A DNA stretch of 64,000 nucleotides, from NCBI RefSeq assembly GCF_000406965.1, contig NZ_KE136363.1, positions 167,633 to 231,632 on the forward strand, given 5' to 3'. A program made the translations under genes and the position numbers. Every line of letters starts with the position of its first letter. Within the stretch, counting starts at the first letter, position 1. The stretch is from Enterococcus avium ATCC 14025. Lineage in GTDB: Bacteria; Bacillota; Bacilli; Lactobacillales; Enterococcaceae. The notes under the pieces are model-generated. The model was not told where the DNA came from, made no database searches, and saw nothing but the letters and a program-made list of their open reading frames with translations. Positions 7,376 to 17,721 of this stretch are shown here, piece after piece.

Positions 7376-9667
7376 ATGGGAACTGCAACAAATGAACTAG
7401 ATCAAATGAAAAACACTGAAAAAACTGCTTGGGAAGGGTTTAACGGTCGTTTATGGAAAAGCGAAATCAACGTTCGCGATTTTATCCAAACGAACTATAC
7501 ACCTTATGAAGGCGCTGCCGATTTCTTAGCTGAGCCAACGGAAGCTACCAACCAACTATGGGGCAAATTACAAGAACTTCAAAAACAAGAACGTGAGAAT
7601 GGCGGCGTATTAGACATGGAAGCAGATGTCGTATCTGCAGCCAATGCTTATGGTGCTGGTTATATCGATGAAATTTTGAAGGACGAAGAAGCAATTGTTG
7701 GTATTCAAACAGACAAACCTCTGAAACGTGCATTCATGCCTTATGGTGGTATTCGCATGGCTGAAGAATCACTTGAAAGATATGGCTATACTCCAAATCC
7801 TAAATACACTGAAATTTTTAACGATTACCACAAAACACACAATCAAGCGGTATTCGATGTTTACACACCAGAAATTCGTGCGGCACGTCGTGCTAAGATT
7901 ATTACTGGACTTCCTGATACTTATGGTCGTGGACGAATTGTTGGTGACTACCGTCGAGTGGCTTTATACGGTATCGATTACTTAATGCAAGAAAAATTGA
8001 AAGACCATGCGAATTGTGGTCATGGTCAATTTACTGAAGAAGATATTCGTCTTCGTGAAGAAATTAGCGATCAATACAAGGCACTGAAACGTATTAAAGA
8101 AATGGCTGCTGCATATGGATTCGATATTTCTCGTCCAGCAGAAAATGCGAAAGAAGCTGTTCAATGGACATACTTCGGCTACTTAGCAGCAATTAAAGAA
8201 CAAAACGGTGCGGCTATGTCTATCGGACGTGTCTCTACGTTCTTAGATATCTACATCCAACGTGACATCAATAAAGGGATTCTTACAGAAGAAAAAGCAC
8301 AAGAATTGATTGACCACTTGGTAATGAAATTACGTATGGTGAAATTCGCGCGTATTCCTTCATACAACGAATTGTTCTCAGGCGATCCTGTTTGGGCAAC
8401 CCTATCAATCGCTGGTATGGGTATGGATGGACGTACTTTAGTAACTAAGAATGACTTCCGTTTCTTGCATACATTGGAAAACATGGGACCATCACCAGAG
8501 CCAAACTTGACTGTCTTGTACTCTTCTCGTTTACCAGAAGGATTTAAAGACTATGCAGCCAAAATTTCAATCGATACTTCATCAATCCAATACGAAAATG
8601 ACGATGTAATGCGTCCTGTATGGTTAGATGATTATGCAATCTGCTGCTGTGTATCAGCTACACAGACAGGAAAAGAAATGCAATTCTTCGGTGCTCGTGC
8701 GAACTTGGCGAAAGCTTTATTGTACGCGATCAACGGTGGCGTTGATGAAAAATCTAAAGCACAAGTCGGACCTGACTTCCGTCCAATCGAATCTGACGAT
8801 GCATTAGACTTTGATGAAGTAATGGCTAAATACGATGAAGTACTAGAATGGTTAGCTGGAATGTATGTTAATACATTGAATGCGATTCACTACATGCACG
8901 ACAAATATTACTATGAAGCTGCTGAATTAGCTTTGATGGATACAAACTTGAAGCGTACATTTGCAACAGGTATCGCTGGATTCTCACATGTTGTGGATTC
9001 ATTAGCTGCTATCAAATACGCAAAAGTATTTCCAATTCGTGACGAAGACGGTATTGTTACTGACTTCAAGATTGATGGCGAATTCCCTAAATATGGTAAT
9101 GACGACGCTCGTGCGGATGATTTAGCTGTTTGGGTATTGAAAACATTTATGGAAAAATTAGAACATTACCATACTTATCGTAATTCAGAACCAACAACGT
9201 CAATTTTAACAATTACTTCAAACGTTGTTTATGGTAAAGCAACTGGTACAATGCCTGATGGACGTAAAGCCGGCGAACCGTTGGCTCCAGGAGCAAATCC
9301 ATCTTACGGTGCGGAACAAAACGGGCTACTAGCATCATTGAACTCATTGACAAAATTACCTTACGAATATGCATTGGATGGTATTTCAAATACACAAAGT
9401 ATCAACCCAGATGCATTAGGTCATGATGAAGATGAACGTGTTGAAAACTTAACAAACGTTTTAGATGGGTACTTCGATCAAGGGGCACATCACTTAAACG
9501 TAAATGTGTTCGGCAAAGAAAAATTAATTGATGCAATGGAACATCCAGAAAAAGAAGAATATGCGAACTTCACGATTCGCGTTTCTGGTTATGCTGTTAA
9601 ATTCATTGATTTGACTCGCGAACAACAAGAAGATGTCATCAGCCGTACATTCCACGCAAAAATGTAA
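7376..9667 (+). CDS. pflB: Formate C-acetyltransferase (pyruvate formate-lyase)
   Basis: Glycyl-radical enzyme that converts pyruvate and CoA to acetyl-CoA and formate during anaerobic mixed-acid fermentation, in the cytoplasm. The 763-residue length is normal. The active-site cysteine pair lies in [10 protein letters not shown]; residues 424-425 match the Escherichia coli Cys418-Cys419 pair, and a third Cys precedes them. The radical glycine is G738 in RVSGYAVKF near the C-terminus. The ribosome binding site AAGGAGG precedes the ATG. Its activase gene follows 279 bp downstream after a terminator, so activase expression can be separate. Codon use is that of a highly expressed gene. Confidence 0.98.
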   Translation: MGTATNELDQMKNTEKTAWEGFNGRLWKSEINVRDFIQTNYTPYEGAADFLAEPTEATNQLWGKLQELQKQERENGGVLDMEADVVSAANAYGAGYIDEILKDEEAIVGIQTDKPLKRAFMPYGGIRMAEESLERYGYTPNPKYTEIFNDYHKTHNQAVFDVYTPEIRAARRAKIITGLPDTYGRGRIVGDYRRVALYGIDYLMQEKLKDHANCGHGQFTEEDIRLREEISDQYKALKRIKEMAAAYGFDISRPAENAKEAVQWTYFGYLAAIKEQNGAAMSIGRVSTFLDIYIQRDINKGILTEEKAQELIDHLVMKLRMVKFARIPSYNELFSGDPVWATLSIAGMGMDGRTLVTKNDFRFLHTLENMGPSPEPNLTVLYSSRLPEGFKDYAAKISIDTSSIQYENDDVMRPVWLDDYAICCCVSATQTGKEMQFFGARANLAKALLYAINGGVDEKSKAQVGPDFRPIESDDALDFDEVMAKYDEVLEWLAGMYVNTLNAIHYMHDKYYYEAAELALMDTNLKRTFATGIAGFSHVVDSLAAIKYAKVFPIRDEDGIVTDFKIDGEFPKYGNDDARADDLAVWVLKTFMEKLEHYHTYRNSEPTTSILTITSNVVYGKATGTMPDGRKAGEPLAPGANPSYGAEQNGLLASLNSLTKLPYEYALDGISNTQSINPDALGHDEDERVENLTNVLDGYFDQGAHHLNVNVFGKEKLIDAMEHPEKEEYANFTIRVSGYAVKFIDLTREQQEDVISRTFHAKM

Positions 9668-9693
9668 TTGCTGATTTCAACAATTGAATGTAT

Positions 9694-9731
9694 AGTAAGG
9701 GCGGATGGACGGAAAGTCTATTCGCCTTACT
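9694..9731 (+). terminator. Terminator after pflB
   Basis: AGTAAGG(G)CG at 9694-9703 pairs with CGCCTTACT at 9723-9731 with one bulged G, followed by five T residues. It separates pflB from pflA; partial read-through is possible. The remaining 215 bp to pflA show no clear gene or promoter. Confidence 0.75.
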
Positions 9732-9946
9732 TTTTAATATGAAGGAGCTAAGGGTTACTCTTCGCGTTTCTAATGCGTCAGAGGCATCCTATGTGCGTGA
9801 CTAAAGATTAAATGTTGCGGCAACCATATCAAATAACTTAACTAGAAGTTAACTGTGTATTCCACAGGCATCTTCAGTATATAGAAGACTTTGAATAGTG
9901 AAAATCAACACTAAAAAAAATTACATAGATTAGAGGGGGACTGTTT

Positions 9947-10732
9947 ATGTCTACTGTGGCTGAACAACCTATTGTCGGAAATATCCATTCAATCGAAAGT
10001 TTTGGATCAGTTGACGGACCTGGTGTGCGTTTTATCGTCTTTATGCAAGGCTGTCGGATGCGTTGTCAATTTTGTCATAATCCAGATACATGGAAAATCA
10101 ATGATCCGAAAGCCAAGAAACGAACAGCGGATGATTTATTAAAAGAAGCCTTGAACTATCGCAGTTACTGGGGAAAAAAAGGCGGAATCACTGTGAGCGG
10201 CGGAGAACCATTGCTACAAATTGATTTTTTGATTGATCTGTTTAAAAAAGCGAAAGCAATGGGGATTAATACGACTTTAGATAGCTGTGGGAAACCCTTT
10301 ACTTTTGAGGAACCGTTTTTCTCTAAGTTTGAAGAATTAATGCAATATACAGATTTGATTTTGTTTGATATCAAACAAATTGATAATCAAAAACATAAGG
10401 AATTGACTGGTCATAACAATGACAATATCCTAGAGATGGCGAAATACCTTTCAGATATTAATAAGCCCGTTTGGATTCGTCACGTACTTGTCCCGTTTAG
10501 AAGTGATTACGACGAGTTTCTCATTCGATTAGATACTTTTATCAAAAGTTTAAATAACGTCGATAAAGTTGAAATTTTACCTTATCATACGATGGGTAAA
10601 TATAAATGGGAAGAAATGGGACTGAAGTATCCTTTAGAAGGTATTGAACCACCAACGGACGACCGCGTGGAAAACGCGAAGAAACTGTTGCACACAGAGG
10701 ATTATAAAGGCTATTTAAAACATAAAAACTAG
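9947..10732 (+). CDS. pflA: Pyruvate formate-lyase-activating enzyme
   Basis: Radical SAM enzyme that abstracts hydrogen from the PflB glycine to form the catalytic radical. The CxxxCxxC motif for the 4Fe-4S cluster is C36-C40-C43 in GCRMRCQFCHNPDTW, followed by the SAM-binding GGITVSGGEPLLQ. The product is 261 residues, usual for the family. GAGGGGG precedes the ATG. The location directly after pflB is the classical arrangement, and a terminator follows immediately. Confidence 0.97.
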   Translation: MSTVAEQPIVGNIHSIESFGSVDGPGVRFIVFMQGCRMRCQFCHNPDTWKINDPKAKKRTADDLLKEALNYRSYWGKKGGITVSGGEPLLQIDFLIDLFKKAKAMGINTTLDSCGKPFTFEEPFFSKFEELMQYTDLILFDIKQIDNQKHKELTGHNNDNILEMAKYLSDINKPVWIRHVLVPFRSDYDEFLIRLDTFIKSLNNVDKVEILPYHTMGKYKWEEMGLKYPLEGIEPPTDDRVENAKKLLHTEDYKGYLKHKN

Positions 10733-10740
10733 AAATCAAA

Positions 10741-10767
10741 AGATCAGACCAAAAAAGGCTCTGATCT
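10741..10767 (+). terminator. Terminator after pflA
   Basis: AGATCAGA (10741-10748) pairs with TCTGATCT (10760-10767), extended by A/T pairs outside the core and followed by T residues. Confidence 0.88.
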
Positions 10768-10801
10768 TTTTTATTATCCAATGAAAATAAGCAGCAGGTT
10801 G

Positions 10802-10829
10802 TTGCTCTTTTGCTTTTTTTTGATATGAT
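10802..10829 (+). promoter_or_regulatory. ppaC promoter
   Basis: TTGCTC (10802-10807) and TATGAT (10824-10829) are spaced by 16 bp, directly after the pflA terminator and 33 bp before the ppaC start codon. Confidence 0.55.
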
Positions 10830-10862
10830 AAAGAAGAACTTATTTAAAGGAGCGATTCAACT

Positions 10863-11792
10863 ATGGGAAAAGTTTTAATTTTTGGACATCAAAATCCAGA
10901 TACAGATGCGATCGGAGCAGCGATTGCTTATGCAAACTTGCAAAAAGAACTAGGTATTGATGCGGAAGCAGTTGCACTAGGAACACCAAACGAAGAAACG
11001 CAATTTGCTTTGGAACACTTTGGTTTGACAGCTCCACGGGTAGTGGAAAAAATCGCCGCTGAAACAAATGAGGTTATGCTAGTCGATCATAATGAATTCC
11101 AACAAAGCGTTAGTGATATTGAAGATTTAACAATTTTAGCTGTGGTAGATCATCATCGGATCGCAAACTTCCAAACGGCTAATCCACTATACTATCGTGC
11201 AGAACCAGTTGGCTGCACTTCAACTATTGTGTTGAAGCTGTATAAAGAAAACAATATCGCAGTTCCGGCGAAGATCGCAGGTATAATGCTTTCAGCGATC
11301 ATTTCTGATACATTATTATTCAAATCTCCTACATGTACTCAAGAAGATATTGATGCAGCAAATGAGTTAGCTGAAATTGCTCGTGTAGACTTAAACAGCT
11401 ATGGACTAGATTTATTAAAAGCAGGAACAAACTTAAGCACTAAATCTGAAGCAGAATTATTGGATTTAGATGCGAAGTCATTCCCAATGGCTGATAAAAC
11501 AGTCCGGATTGCTCAAGTCAATACGGTTGATCTAGACGAAGTGTTCGCTCGTCAAGATGCATTGCGCGATGCCATGTTAGATGAAAATGTTAAAAACGGC
11601 TATGATTTATTCTTATTGCTGGTTACGAACGTTCTAAATTCTGATTCAGAACTATTAGTGGCTGGAGAACCAAGAGAAATGGTTACGGAAGCCTTCAAGG
11701 TAAAACTGGAAAATGACCGTGCCTTCTTGCCGGGAGTTGTTTCTCGTAAGAAACAAATTGTTCCTCAATTAACAGAGGCTTTCGAAAAATAA
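10863..11792 (+). CDS. ppaC: Manganese-dependent inorganic pyrophosphatase
   Basis: Family II (DHH superfamily) pyrophosphatase that hydrolyses pyrophosphate to two phosphates and drives biosynthetic reactions in the cytoplasm. The 309-residue protein shows the N-terminal [13 protein letters not shown] metal site, [10 protein letters not shown] and the DHHRIANF motif, and a C-terminal DHHA2 domain with SRKKQ, which contributes phosphate-binding Arg and Lys. GGAG lies 9 nt before the ATG. It is monocistronic, with its own promoter and terminator. Confidence 0.96.
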   Translation: MGKVLIFGHQNPDTDAIGAAIAYANLQKELGIDAEAVALGTPNEETQFALEHFGLTAPRVVEKIAAETNEVMLVDHNEFQQSVSDIEDLTILAVVDHHRIANFQTANPLYYRAEPVGCTSTIVLKLYKENNIAVPAKIAGIMLSAIISDTLLFKSPTCTQEDIDAANELAEIARVDLNSYGLDLLKAGTNLSTKSEAELLDLDAKSFPMADKTVRIAQVNTVDLDEVFARQDALRDAMLDENVKNGYDLFLLLVTNVLNSDSELLVAGEPREMVTEAFKVKLENDRAFLPGVVSRKKQIVPQLTEAFEK

Positions 11793-11803
11793 TTTAGTTT
11801 TAT

Positions 11804-11834
11804 AAAAAGTGGACTTTCAATAGTCCACTTTTTT
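11804..11834 (+). terminator. Terminator after ppaC
   Basis: AAAAAGTGGACT (11804-11815) pairs perfectly with AGTCCACTTTTT around a 6-nt loop. Its T run overlaps the -35 region of the next promoter. Confidence 0.9.
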
Positions 11835-11861
11835 GTGGAAATTTTTGATTAGGATTATAAT
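11833..11861 (+). promoter_or_regulatory. Promoter of the DUF1803/DUF915 operon
   Basis: TTGTGG (11833-11838) and a perfect TATAAT (11856-11861) have 17-bp spacing. The predicted transcription start, near 11868, is just upstream of the 24-bp palindrome at 11881. Confidence 0.65.
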
Positions 11862-11880
11862 GCGAATGAGTCATCCATTT

Positions 11881-11904
11881 GTTAAAATCCAATTGGATTT
11901 TAAC
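11881..11904. promoter_or_regulatory. Perfect 24-bp palindrome in the DUF1803 leader
   Basis: GTTAAAATCCAA at 11881-11892 is followed immediately by its exact reverse complement through 11904. It lies about +13 to +36 from the predicted transcription start. That is a position for a repressor dimer operator, or for an mRNA hairpin upstream of the ribosome binding site. The cognate regulator is unknown. Confidence 0.6.
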
Positions 11905-11934
11905 TTGTTTCTTCCGTTGAGAAAGAAGGCTATT

Positions 11935-12735
11935 ATGGAAATATTTACTAACGACAAAAATATTCAAAACAAGCTGAATCGTTCTGAATTTCAAGAATTG
12001 TTGAGCTATTTTAAAGGATTGAGAGAATCAGTCATTTTACGAGAAATTCGGAAAAAATTCCCGGATCACAAGCATTTAGATAAAGATTTAGAATTTCTAA
12101 TTGCTCATGGGATTGTTTCTCGCCAGGATCGTCGTTACGAGCTTGGATTACCGATTATAACGGACTACCCAACAAGCGGTCTTGTCGAGCATTTTATCCA
12201 AAAGACGAATAAAGAGTATTCAGCTGAGGATTTACTGGTTTGGTTGAGTGAGGAACATTGGAATAATGGATTAGAGAAAATGTTAGCTGTTGACTTTCCA
12301 ATGCCCTCCAGATATTGCTTAGAAAATGCAGAGTTTCGTCTAGTCACGATCAATTCGCGCCAAGAATTATCAGAAACACTGCCCAATTATTTTGGAAACA
12401 GTGATGAACCATCATTGTTTCCTAACTTAGCAGGACTGATTGGCGATGTTAACCCTGAGTTTTTTACGAATCAGCTCAATCTTATTCTTGAACGAGTATT
12501 AGCAGGAAAAGCCCCTCGACGAACGTCAATTTTCCTAAAAAGCTTGATAGATAGCGGCGTCATTGCAGAACGACCAGAATGGCATGTGTCTATTCCAGTT
12601 TATGATAAGAATTTTTTGGTTGATCCGATTCGAGAGCTAGATAATGACGCAGCATTTTTTTTCAGTCGGCAATTGGCAGAGCGACTATTAGATAAACAAG
12701 AAAGTTTTACGTATTTAATGAAGAAGAAGGCATAA
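11935..12735 (+). CDS. DUF1803-like protein of unknown function
   Basis: A 266-residue soluble protein with no signal peptide. I associate it with the DUF1803 family of streptococci and enterococci, whose function is unknown; the match is by general resemblance only. The N-terminal third (SEFQELLSYFKGLRESVIL through KDLEFLIAHGIVSRQ) looks like a winged-helix-type helical bundle. I start at the ATG at 11935 because AAGG precedes it; the frame is open upstream to 11833, but that part covers the promoter and palindrome. The next gene starts 3 nt after its stop, so they are co-transcribed. Confidence 0.6.
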   Translation: MEIFTNDKNIQNKLNRSEFQELLSYFKGLRESVILREIRKKFPDHKHLDKDLEFLIAHGIVSRQDRRYELGLPIITDYPTSGLVEHFIQKTNKEYSAEDLLVWLSEEHWNNGLEKMLAVDFPMPSRYCLENAEFRLVTINSRQELSETLPNYFGNSDEPSLFPNLAGLIGDVNPEFFTNQLNLILERVLAGKAPRRTSIFLKSLIDSGVIAERPEWHVSIPVYDKNFLVDPIRELDNDAAFFFSRQLAERLLDKQESFTYLMKKKA

Positions 12736-12738
12736 AAT

Positions 12739-13602
12739 ATGCAAAGAATTATCAAGGGGATTATTCTGATCATCAGCTTTTTACTCGTATTTACAGGGAT
12801 TTATTATGCAAAAGTTCGCTATTTTGGGCCTGGAACACTAGTAAAACAAAAATCAGTCCATTATTCTGACGTTCCCACAGTTTTTATCCATGGATATGAA
12901 GGAAATTCCTTTTCTTTTGGTCCTTTGCTGCGACGATTAGAAAGAGAAAACGTGGCTAAACGAGAAATGACCATTGTCGTTCAAGGTGATGGTAAACTAA
13001 CGATCGAAGGCAAACTAAAAAATACCAATGATAACCCAACAATTATGGTTTTGTTTGCGAAGGATGTGACAGATGAGATTACACAAAGTGAATGGATCGA
13101 TAAGGTGATGCGTTATCTGTATCAACAAAAGGTCTTCCGTGTTAATTTGGTGAGTCATTCAATGGGCGGTGTTTCTTCGTTGCGCTATTTATTGGAATAT
13201 GCCGGTGATCGAACACCAATAACAGAGCGTTTTGTTGCAATTTCAGCCCCCTTTAATGACTTGGAAATCGCAGAAGATACAGAAGAAATTTTTGCTTATA
13301 AATTAACAGAAAAGGGTCCCATTGGTAAAACACCAATTTATCAGTATTTCGATCAAGCGATGGGAAGACTGCCCAAAGAGATACGTGTCCTTGATGTTGC
13401 TGGAGATTTAAAAGATGGTACCGAAAGCGATGGCTCTGTTTCGACTCATAGTGCTTTCGCACTTCGGCTGCTATTTCTGGAGCATGCTAAGAGTTATCAG
13501 GAATTCATTGTTAAAGGAAAAAGTGGTGAACACTCAGCGATTACGAAAAGTGCCGAGTTAGAAAAGAAACTAATCGAATTTATTTGGAAGAAAGCAGTTT
13601 GA
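12739..13602 (+). CDS. Membrane-anchored alpha/beta hydrolase (DUF915)
   Basis: A 287-residue protein with an N-terminal hydrophobic segment (about 5-25) that can serve as signal anchor or signal peptide, followed by an extracellular alpha/beta hydrolase fold. PTVFIHGYEGNSFSF is the oxyanion/HG region and LVSHSMGG carries the nucleophile Ser in the GxSxG-like position. The C-terminal GEHSAI supplies the expected catalytic His, and an Asp lies in the DVAGDLKDG region. These DUF915 proteins are lipase/esterase-like; the substrate is unknown. It is second in an operon with the DUF1803 gene. Confidence 0.8.
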   Translation: MQRIIKGIILIISFLLVFTGIYYAKVRYFGPGTLVKQKSVHYSDVPTVFIHGYEGNSFSFGPLLRRLERENVAKREMTIVVQGDGKLTIEGKLKNTNDNPTIMVLFAKDVTDEITQSEWIDKVMRYLYQQKVFRVNLVSHSMGGVSSLRYLLEYAGDRTPITERFVAISAPFNDLEIAEDTEEIFAYKLTEKGPIGKTPIYQYFDQAMGRLPKEIRVLDVAGDLKDGTESDGSVSTHSAFALRLLFLEHAKSYQEFIVKGKSGEHSAITKSAELEKKLIEFIWKKAV

Positions 13603-13612
13603 GGCTAAGGTT

Positions 13613-13658
13613 GATTCTTTCTAAAGTTTAGGCATAAACCCAAACTTTAGAAAGAATC
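13613..13658. terminator. Long 17-bp hairpin between convergent genes
   Basis: GATTCTTTCTAAAGTTT (13613-13629) pairs perfectly with its complement at 13642-13658 around a 12-nt loop. It lies between the convergent ends of the DUF915 and UPF0316 genes. No T run follows on either strand, so it is a strong structure but not a textbook intrinsic terminator; it may still protect or end both messages. Confidence 0.55.
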
Positions 13659-13659
13659 T

Positions 13660-14214
13660 CTAAGGCTTCAGGCTGCTTTTTTGTCGTTTTCGAACTTTCT
13701 TGGTCCAGAACCCACCAGAAATGTATTTCGGCTCATAGGAGATAATGAACGCTCGGGCTTCAATCTCTTTAATTAGCGCGTAGAGTGTTCGCTCAGTTTT
13801 ACGTGGTGAGAGAATCTCTAAAATCATGCGTCCGCCTTCCAAACCTTCACCATAAGATTGCGTCACGCCGTACCCATTTTCTCTCAAAATACGAGGCAAG
13901 CTGGTTTCTTGCTCCGTGTTTGTCGGGAGAATAACCGTGACCATGATATAACCTAGCGCTAACTTATCTTCAATTTTTATTCCCACACTAATCCCAATCG
14001 CATATCCTAACGCATACGTTAGTAAATTAATAGGGTTGTCTAAACGATCTAAAACCATTGAAAGTCCCAAAATATAAATAGTAATCTCAACCATGCTCAT
14101 TAAGGGCGCCAAAATACGGTAGCCTTTCATTGTTAGCATAAAGCGCAGTGTATTCAAAGTGACATAAGCAAAATTGATAAAAAATATCATTATTAGCATT
14201 TTTACATCGATCAT
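13660..14214 (-). CDS. UPF0316 membrane protein (DUF5698/DUF2179)
   Basis: A 184-residue protein. The N-terminal half has three hydrophobic segments (residues about 4-25, 35-57 and 62-82), then a soluble domain beginning near EDKLALGYIMVTVILP. This is the layout of the UPF0316/DUF2179 family, whose soluble domain resembles nucleotide-binding regulatory domains. Its function is not known. I start at the ATG at 14214 because GGAGG lies 7 nt upstream; the frame continues 15 codons further without a ribosome binding site. It is monocistronic and converges with the DUF915 gene. Confidence 0.75.
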   Translation of the reverse strand: MIDVKMLIMIFFINFAYVTLNTLRFMLTMKGYRILAPLMSMVEITIYILGLSMVLDRLDNPINLLTYALGYAIGISVGIKIEDKLALGYIMVTVILPTNTEQETSLPRILRENGYGVTQSYGEGLEGGRMILEILSPRKTERTLYALIKEIEARAFIISYEPKYISGGFWTKKVRKRQKSSLKP

Positions 14215-14489
14215 TATAAAACCTCCATTATGTGTAAAGTTCTTATTTATTGGCATCATTATACTTAGTTTGTTTCATATGACCTAGCCTAACGATTATT
14301 TTGTCAAAAGGCAAATAGAAGGAAGTCATGACAAAAAAAATTCTTTATTATTTGTCAAAAAAACAGATATTAGAAATAATAATTGTTATTTATTGGGGAA
14401 AAATGGAATTATTTAAAAGAATTGAAAATTTTATCTTCTATTTTAAATCTTATTATAATATAATGTTAGTTAGAGGGATTTAATAATGT

Positions 14490-14619
14490 AACGAACGACC
14501 TGCAAGGCGTATTATTCGTTATTTATTAGGGCTCCGTGTTATTATAATAAAACACCCGACGTTTTTATTATTAAACTTTACACATTGAAATGTAATATAA
14601 GGACGCTACGCCGTTCGTT
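14490..14619 (+). promoter_or_regulatory. Structured leader of the glycogen operon with two alternative helices
   Basis: AACGAA at 14490-14495 can pair locally with TTCGTT at 14515-14520. The same AACGAAC (14490-14496) can instead pair with GTTCGTT at 14613-14619, extended by GGCGTA (14506-14511) with TACGCC (14607-14612): 13 bp in all, interrupted by one 9-nt bulge. The long-range helix ends just before the glgB ribosome binding site AGGTGG. A third hairpin, GTGTT/AACAC, lies between. A/T-rich -10 candidates (TATAAT at 14454 and 14459) precede the leader. The arrangement suggests cis regulation of translation or transcription. I recognise no known riboswitch class. Confidence 0.45.
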
Positions 14620-14635
14620 CAAAAAGGTGGTTCTC

Positions 14636-16534
14636 ATGAAAAATAAAAAAGAAGATGGAATGCAGCAAATGGATGATGCTAAAAGAACATTTTTGTCTGG
14701 AGAAAATTTTTATGCGCAACACTTACTTGGCGCTCACCGAGAGAAAGATGGCTATGTTTTCCGAGTATGGGCACCGAACGCACTCGCCGTTTTTCTAGTT
14801 GGTGATTTTAATGGCTGGCAGGAACAGGTGATGGAAAAAGATGAGACAAGCGGAATTTGGCAGATTTATACGGAAGATGCACATGAAGGGGAGCTTTATA
14901 AATTCAAAGTTCGTCAAGCGGATGGTCGTGAAATTCTAAAAATTGATCCTTTTGCGGTTCGTTTTGAAAAAAGACCTGGAGATGCTGCGGAATTGTACAA
15001 TTTCCCTGAAAAAAAATGGAAAGATGGCTTATGGCGCGGACGTAATAAACGTTCAAATGCGTTTAAACGCCCGTTGAACATTTATGAAATGCACGCAAGT
15101 TCATGGAAACACCATGAAGATGGAACACCCTACAGCTTTGCGGATTTGAAAGAAGAGCTTGTTCCTTATCTCGTTAAAATGAATTACACCCACGTTGAGT
15201 TTATGCCGTTAATGGAGCATCCATTAGGGCGCTCATGGGGGTATCAACTGATCGGCTATTTTGCTTTAAGTTCGTATTATGGCACACCGGAAGAGTTTCA
15301 AGATTTTGTTGAAGCTTGTCATTTGAATAATATCGGTGTATTTGTCGATTGGGTACCAGGTCACTATTGTATTAATGATGATACGTTGCCATATTATGAT
15401 GGCACCCCGCAGTTTGAATATACAGACCCTGATCGGGCGAAAAACAATCGCTGGGGCTCAATCAATTTTGATTTAGGCAAGCCACAGGTACAAAGCTTTT
15501 TGATTTCAAGTGCGATGTTTTGGATCGAGATGTTTCATATCGACGGTATTCGCGTAGATGCAGTGTCTAGTATGATTTATCGAGATTATGATGATGGTCC
15601 TTGGACACCAAATCATGAAGGCGGAAATCGGAATTTTGAAGGCTATTATTTTTTACAAAAGTTGAATGCTGTCATCAAACTGGCACATCCTAATGTTTTG
15701 ATGATTGCTGAGGAAAGCTCATCTGAAACACCAATAACAGGGATGATTGAAACGGGTTCATTAGGCTTTGATTTTAAATGGAATATGGGCTGGATGAATG
15801 ATGTTCTTCGTTTCTATGAGATGGACCCAATTTTTCGTAAAGACAATTTCAATTTGATCACTTTTTCGTTTATGTACATGATGCAGGAAAATTTCATTTT
15901 GCCGCTATCTCATGATGAGGTAGTACATGGTAAAAAGAGCCTGATGCACAAAATGTGGGGTGACCGTTATAAACAATTTGCGCAGCTGAGAAACTTGTAC
16001 ACCTATTTCATGGTACACCCTGGTAAAAAATTATTGTTTATGGGTAGTGAATGGGGACAATTTTTAGAATGGAAATTTGATGAAGGCCTAGAATGGATTG
16101 ACTTGAAGGATGCTTTAAATCAATCGATGCAGTATTTTACCGCTGAGCTGAATACTTTTTATAAAGAACAGACTGCCTTGTGGGAGCTAGAGGACTCATA
16201 CGATACGATCAAGATCATCGATGCAGACAATACTAGTGAATCAGTCTTAACCTTCATGCGTAAGGGTAAAAGAAAAAAGGATTTCTTAATTATTGTTCTA
16301 AATATGACACCGATCGAACGTCGCGAATTTCATATTGGCGTTCCATATCCGGGAACATATAAAGAAGTTTGGAATACTGAAATGAAAGAATTTGGTGGAA
16401 CTTGGACGAAACACAATGAGGATTGTCAAAGTGAACCAATCAAATTTAAGGAGTACGGTCAGTTGATTAAGACGACTGTCCCAGCTTTAGGTGCTATTAT
16501 TTTAAAGCCAGAGTCAGTCAACACACGCAAGTAA
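14636..16534 (+). CDS. glgB: 1,4-alpha-glucan branching enzyme
   Basis: GH13 enzyme that introduces alpha-1,6 branches into glycogen. Its 632 residues include an N-terminal CBM48 domain ([21 protein letters not shown]) and a catalytic barrel. Conserved regions are [17 protein letters not shown] (nucleophile Asp), LMIAEESSS (acid/base Glu) and [11 protein letters not shown] chose the ATG at 14636, with AGGTGG 5 nt upstream; the frame runs open to 14585 but there crosses the structured leader. It is the first gene of the glycogen operon, followed 14 nt later by glgC. Confidence 0.96.
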   Translation: MKNKKEDGMQQMDDAKRTFLSGENFYAQHLLGAHREKDGYVFRVWAPNALAVFLVGDFNGWQEQVMEKDETSGIWQIYTEDAHEGELYKFKVRQADGREILKIDPFAVRFEKRPGDAAELYNFPEKKWKDGLWRGRNKRSNAFKRPLNIYEMHASSWKHHEDGTPYSFADLKEELVPYLVKMNYTHVEFMPLMEHPLGRSWGYQLIGYFALSSYYGTPEEFQDFVEACHLNNIGVFVDWVPGHYCINDDTLPYYDGTPQFEYTDPDRAKNNRWGSINFDLGKPQVQSFLISSAMFWIEMFHIDGIRVDAVSSMIYRDYDDGPWTPNHEGGNRNFEGYYFLQKLNAVIKLAHPNVLMIAEESSSETPITGMIETGSLGFDFKWNMGWMNDVLRFYEMDPIFRKDNFNLITFSFMYMMQENFILPLSHDEVVHGKKSLMHKMWGDRYKQFAQLRNLYTYFMVHPGKKLLFMGSEWGQFLEWKFDEGLEWIDLKDALNQSMQYFTAELNTFYKEQTALWELEDSYDTIKIIDADNTSESVLTFMRKGKRKKDFLIIVLNMTPIERREFHIGVPYPGTYKEVWNTEMKEFGGTWTKHNEDCQSEPIKFKEYGQLIKTTVPALGAIILKPESVNTRK

Positions 16535-16548
16535 TAGAGGGGAGGTCG

Positions 16549-17721
16549 ATGAAGGAAAGTCCTTCATCAAACAAAATGAAAACAGAAATTTTAGCAATGA
16601 TTTTAGCCGGCGGGAAAGGTTCTCGTCTCGGCAAACTTACACAAAAAATTGCAAAACCTGCAGTCCCTTTTGGCGGTCGCTATCGGATTATTGATTTTAC
16701 ACTAAGTAATTGTATCAATTCAGGTATCAATAATGTTGGAGTTGTAACGCAGTATCAGCCATTGGCGTTGAATAATCATATTGGAAATGGCTCGAGCTGG
16801 GGATTTGACGGTCTTAATTCTGGTGTTACGATTTTACAACCATATTCTAGCAATGATGGCAGTAAGTGGTTTGAAGGAACTGCTCACGCAATCTATCAAA
16901 ATATGGACTATATTGATCAGATGGACCCGCAATATGTTTTAGTCCTATCTGGTGATCACATTTATAAAATGGATTATGAAGCAATGCTAGAGGATCATAA
17001 AGCGAACAACGCTTCATTGACTGTCGCAGTAATCGGAGTCCCAATTGAAGAAGGTTCACGATTTGGGATTATGAATACCGATGAAAATGATCGGATTATA
17101 GAATTTGAAGAAAAACCAGAAGAACCAAAAAGCAATCTTGCTTCAATGGGAATTTACATCTTCAACTGGAGCCGTTTACGCAGCGTACTGTTAAACAGTT
17201 ACAAAAAAGATGATCAAATGCTGGACTTCGGAAAACATGTGATTCCGGCTTATCTTGAAAGCGGTGAAAATGTCTTTGCTTATCGTTTTGACGGGTATTG
17301 GAAAGACGTGGGTACGATTGATTCACTTTGGGAAGCCAGCATGGAGTTTATCGACCCAGACCACAGCCTGAATATTCGTGATAAGAATTGGCGGATTTTA
17401 GCAAAAAATACAATTTCACCACCTCATTTCTTGACAGAAAATGCGGATGTGAAAGACTCTCTAGTGGTTGACGGTTGTTATGTAGCCGGTGAAGTAAAAA
17501 ACAGTATTTTATCGGATGATGTTCAGGTTAAAGAAGGTGCTAAAGTCGTTGACAGTGTCATTATGCCTGGCGCAACAATTGGTAAAAATGTACAAATTAC
17601 GAAAGCGATTATCGGTGAAAATGCGATTATTGGCGATGATGCTGTCGTTGATGGCTCAGAGGAAATTGCTGTAGTGGGTTATTCAGAAGTGATTGGAGTG
17701 TTGACAAGTGAGAGCGAATAA
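16549..17721 (+). CDS. glgC: Glucose-1-phosphate adenylyltransferase, catalytic subunit
   Basis: Makes ADP-glucose from ATP and glucose-1-phosphate, the committed step of bacterial glycogen synthesis. The 390-residue product has the nucleotidyl-transfer motif [13 protein letters not shown] followed by KPAVPFGG near residues 18-45, the [13 protein letters not shown]-type metal site (here [14 protein letters not shown]), and a C-terminal left-handed beta-helix of hexapeptide repeats. GGGGAGG precedes the ATG. Its last 14 bases overlap glgD, indicating translational coupling of the two subunits, as in other Firmicutes. Confidence 0.96.
   Translation: MKESPSSNKMKTEILAMILAGGKGSRLGKLTQKIAKPAVPFGGRYRIIDFTLSNCINSGINNVGVVTQYQPLALNNHIGNGSSWGFDGLNSGVTILQPYSSNDGSKWFEGTAHAIYQNMDYIDQMDPQYVLVLSGDHIYKMDYEAMLEDHKANNASLTVAVIGVPIEEGSRFGIMNTDENDRIIEFEEKPEEPKSNLASMGIYIFNWSRLRSVLLNSYKKDDQMLDFGKHVIPAYLESGENVFAYRFDGYWKDVGTIDSLWEASMEFIDPDHSLNIRDKNWRILAKNTISPPHFLTENADVKDSLVVDGCYVAGEVKNSILSDDVQVKEGAKVVDSVIMPGATIGKNVQITKAIIGENAIIGDDAVVDGSEEIAVVGYSEVIGVLTSESE

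Noticed and set aside
14585-14635. N-terminal extension of GlgB starting at 14585
   Set aside because: This part has no ribosome binding site and overlaps the structured leader; AGGTGG fits the ATG at 14636.
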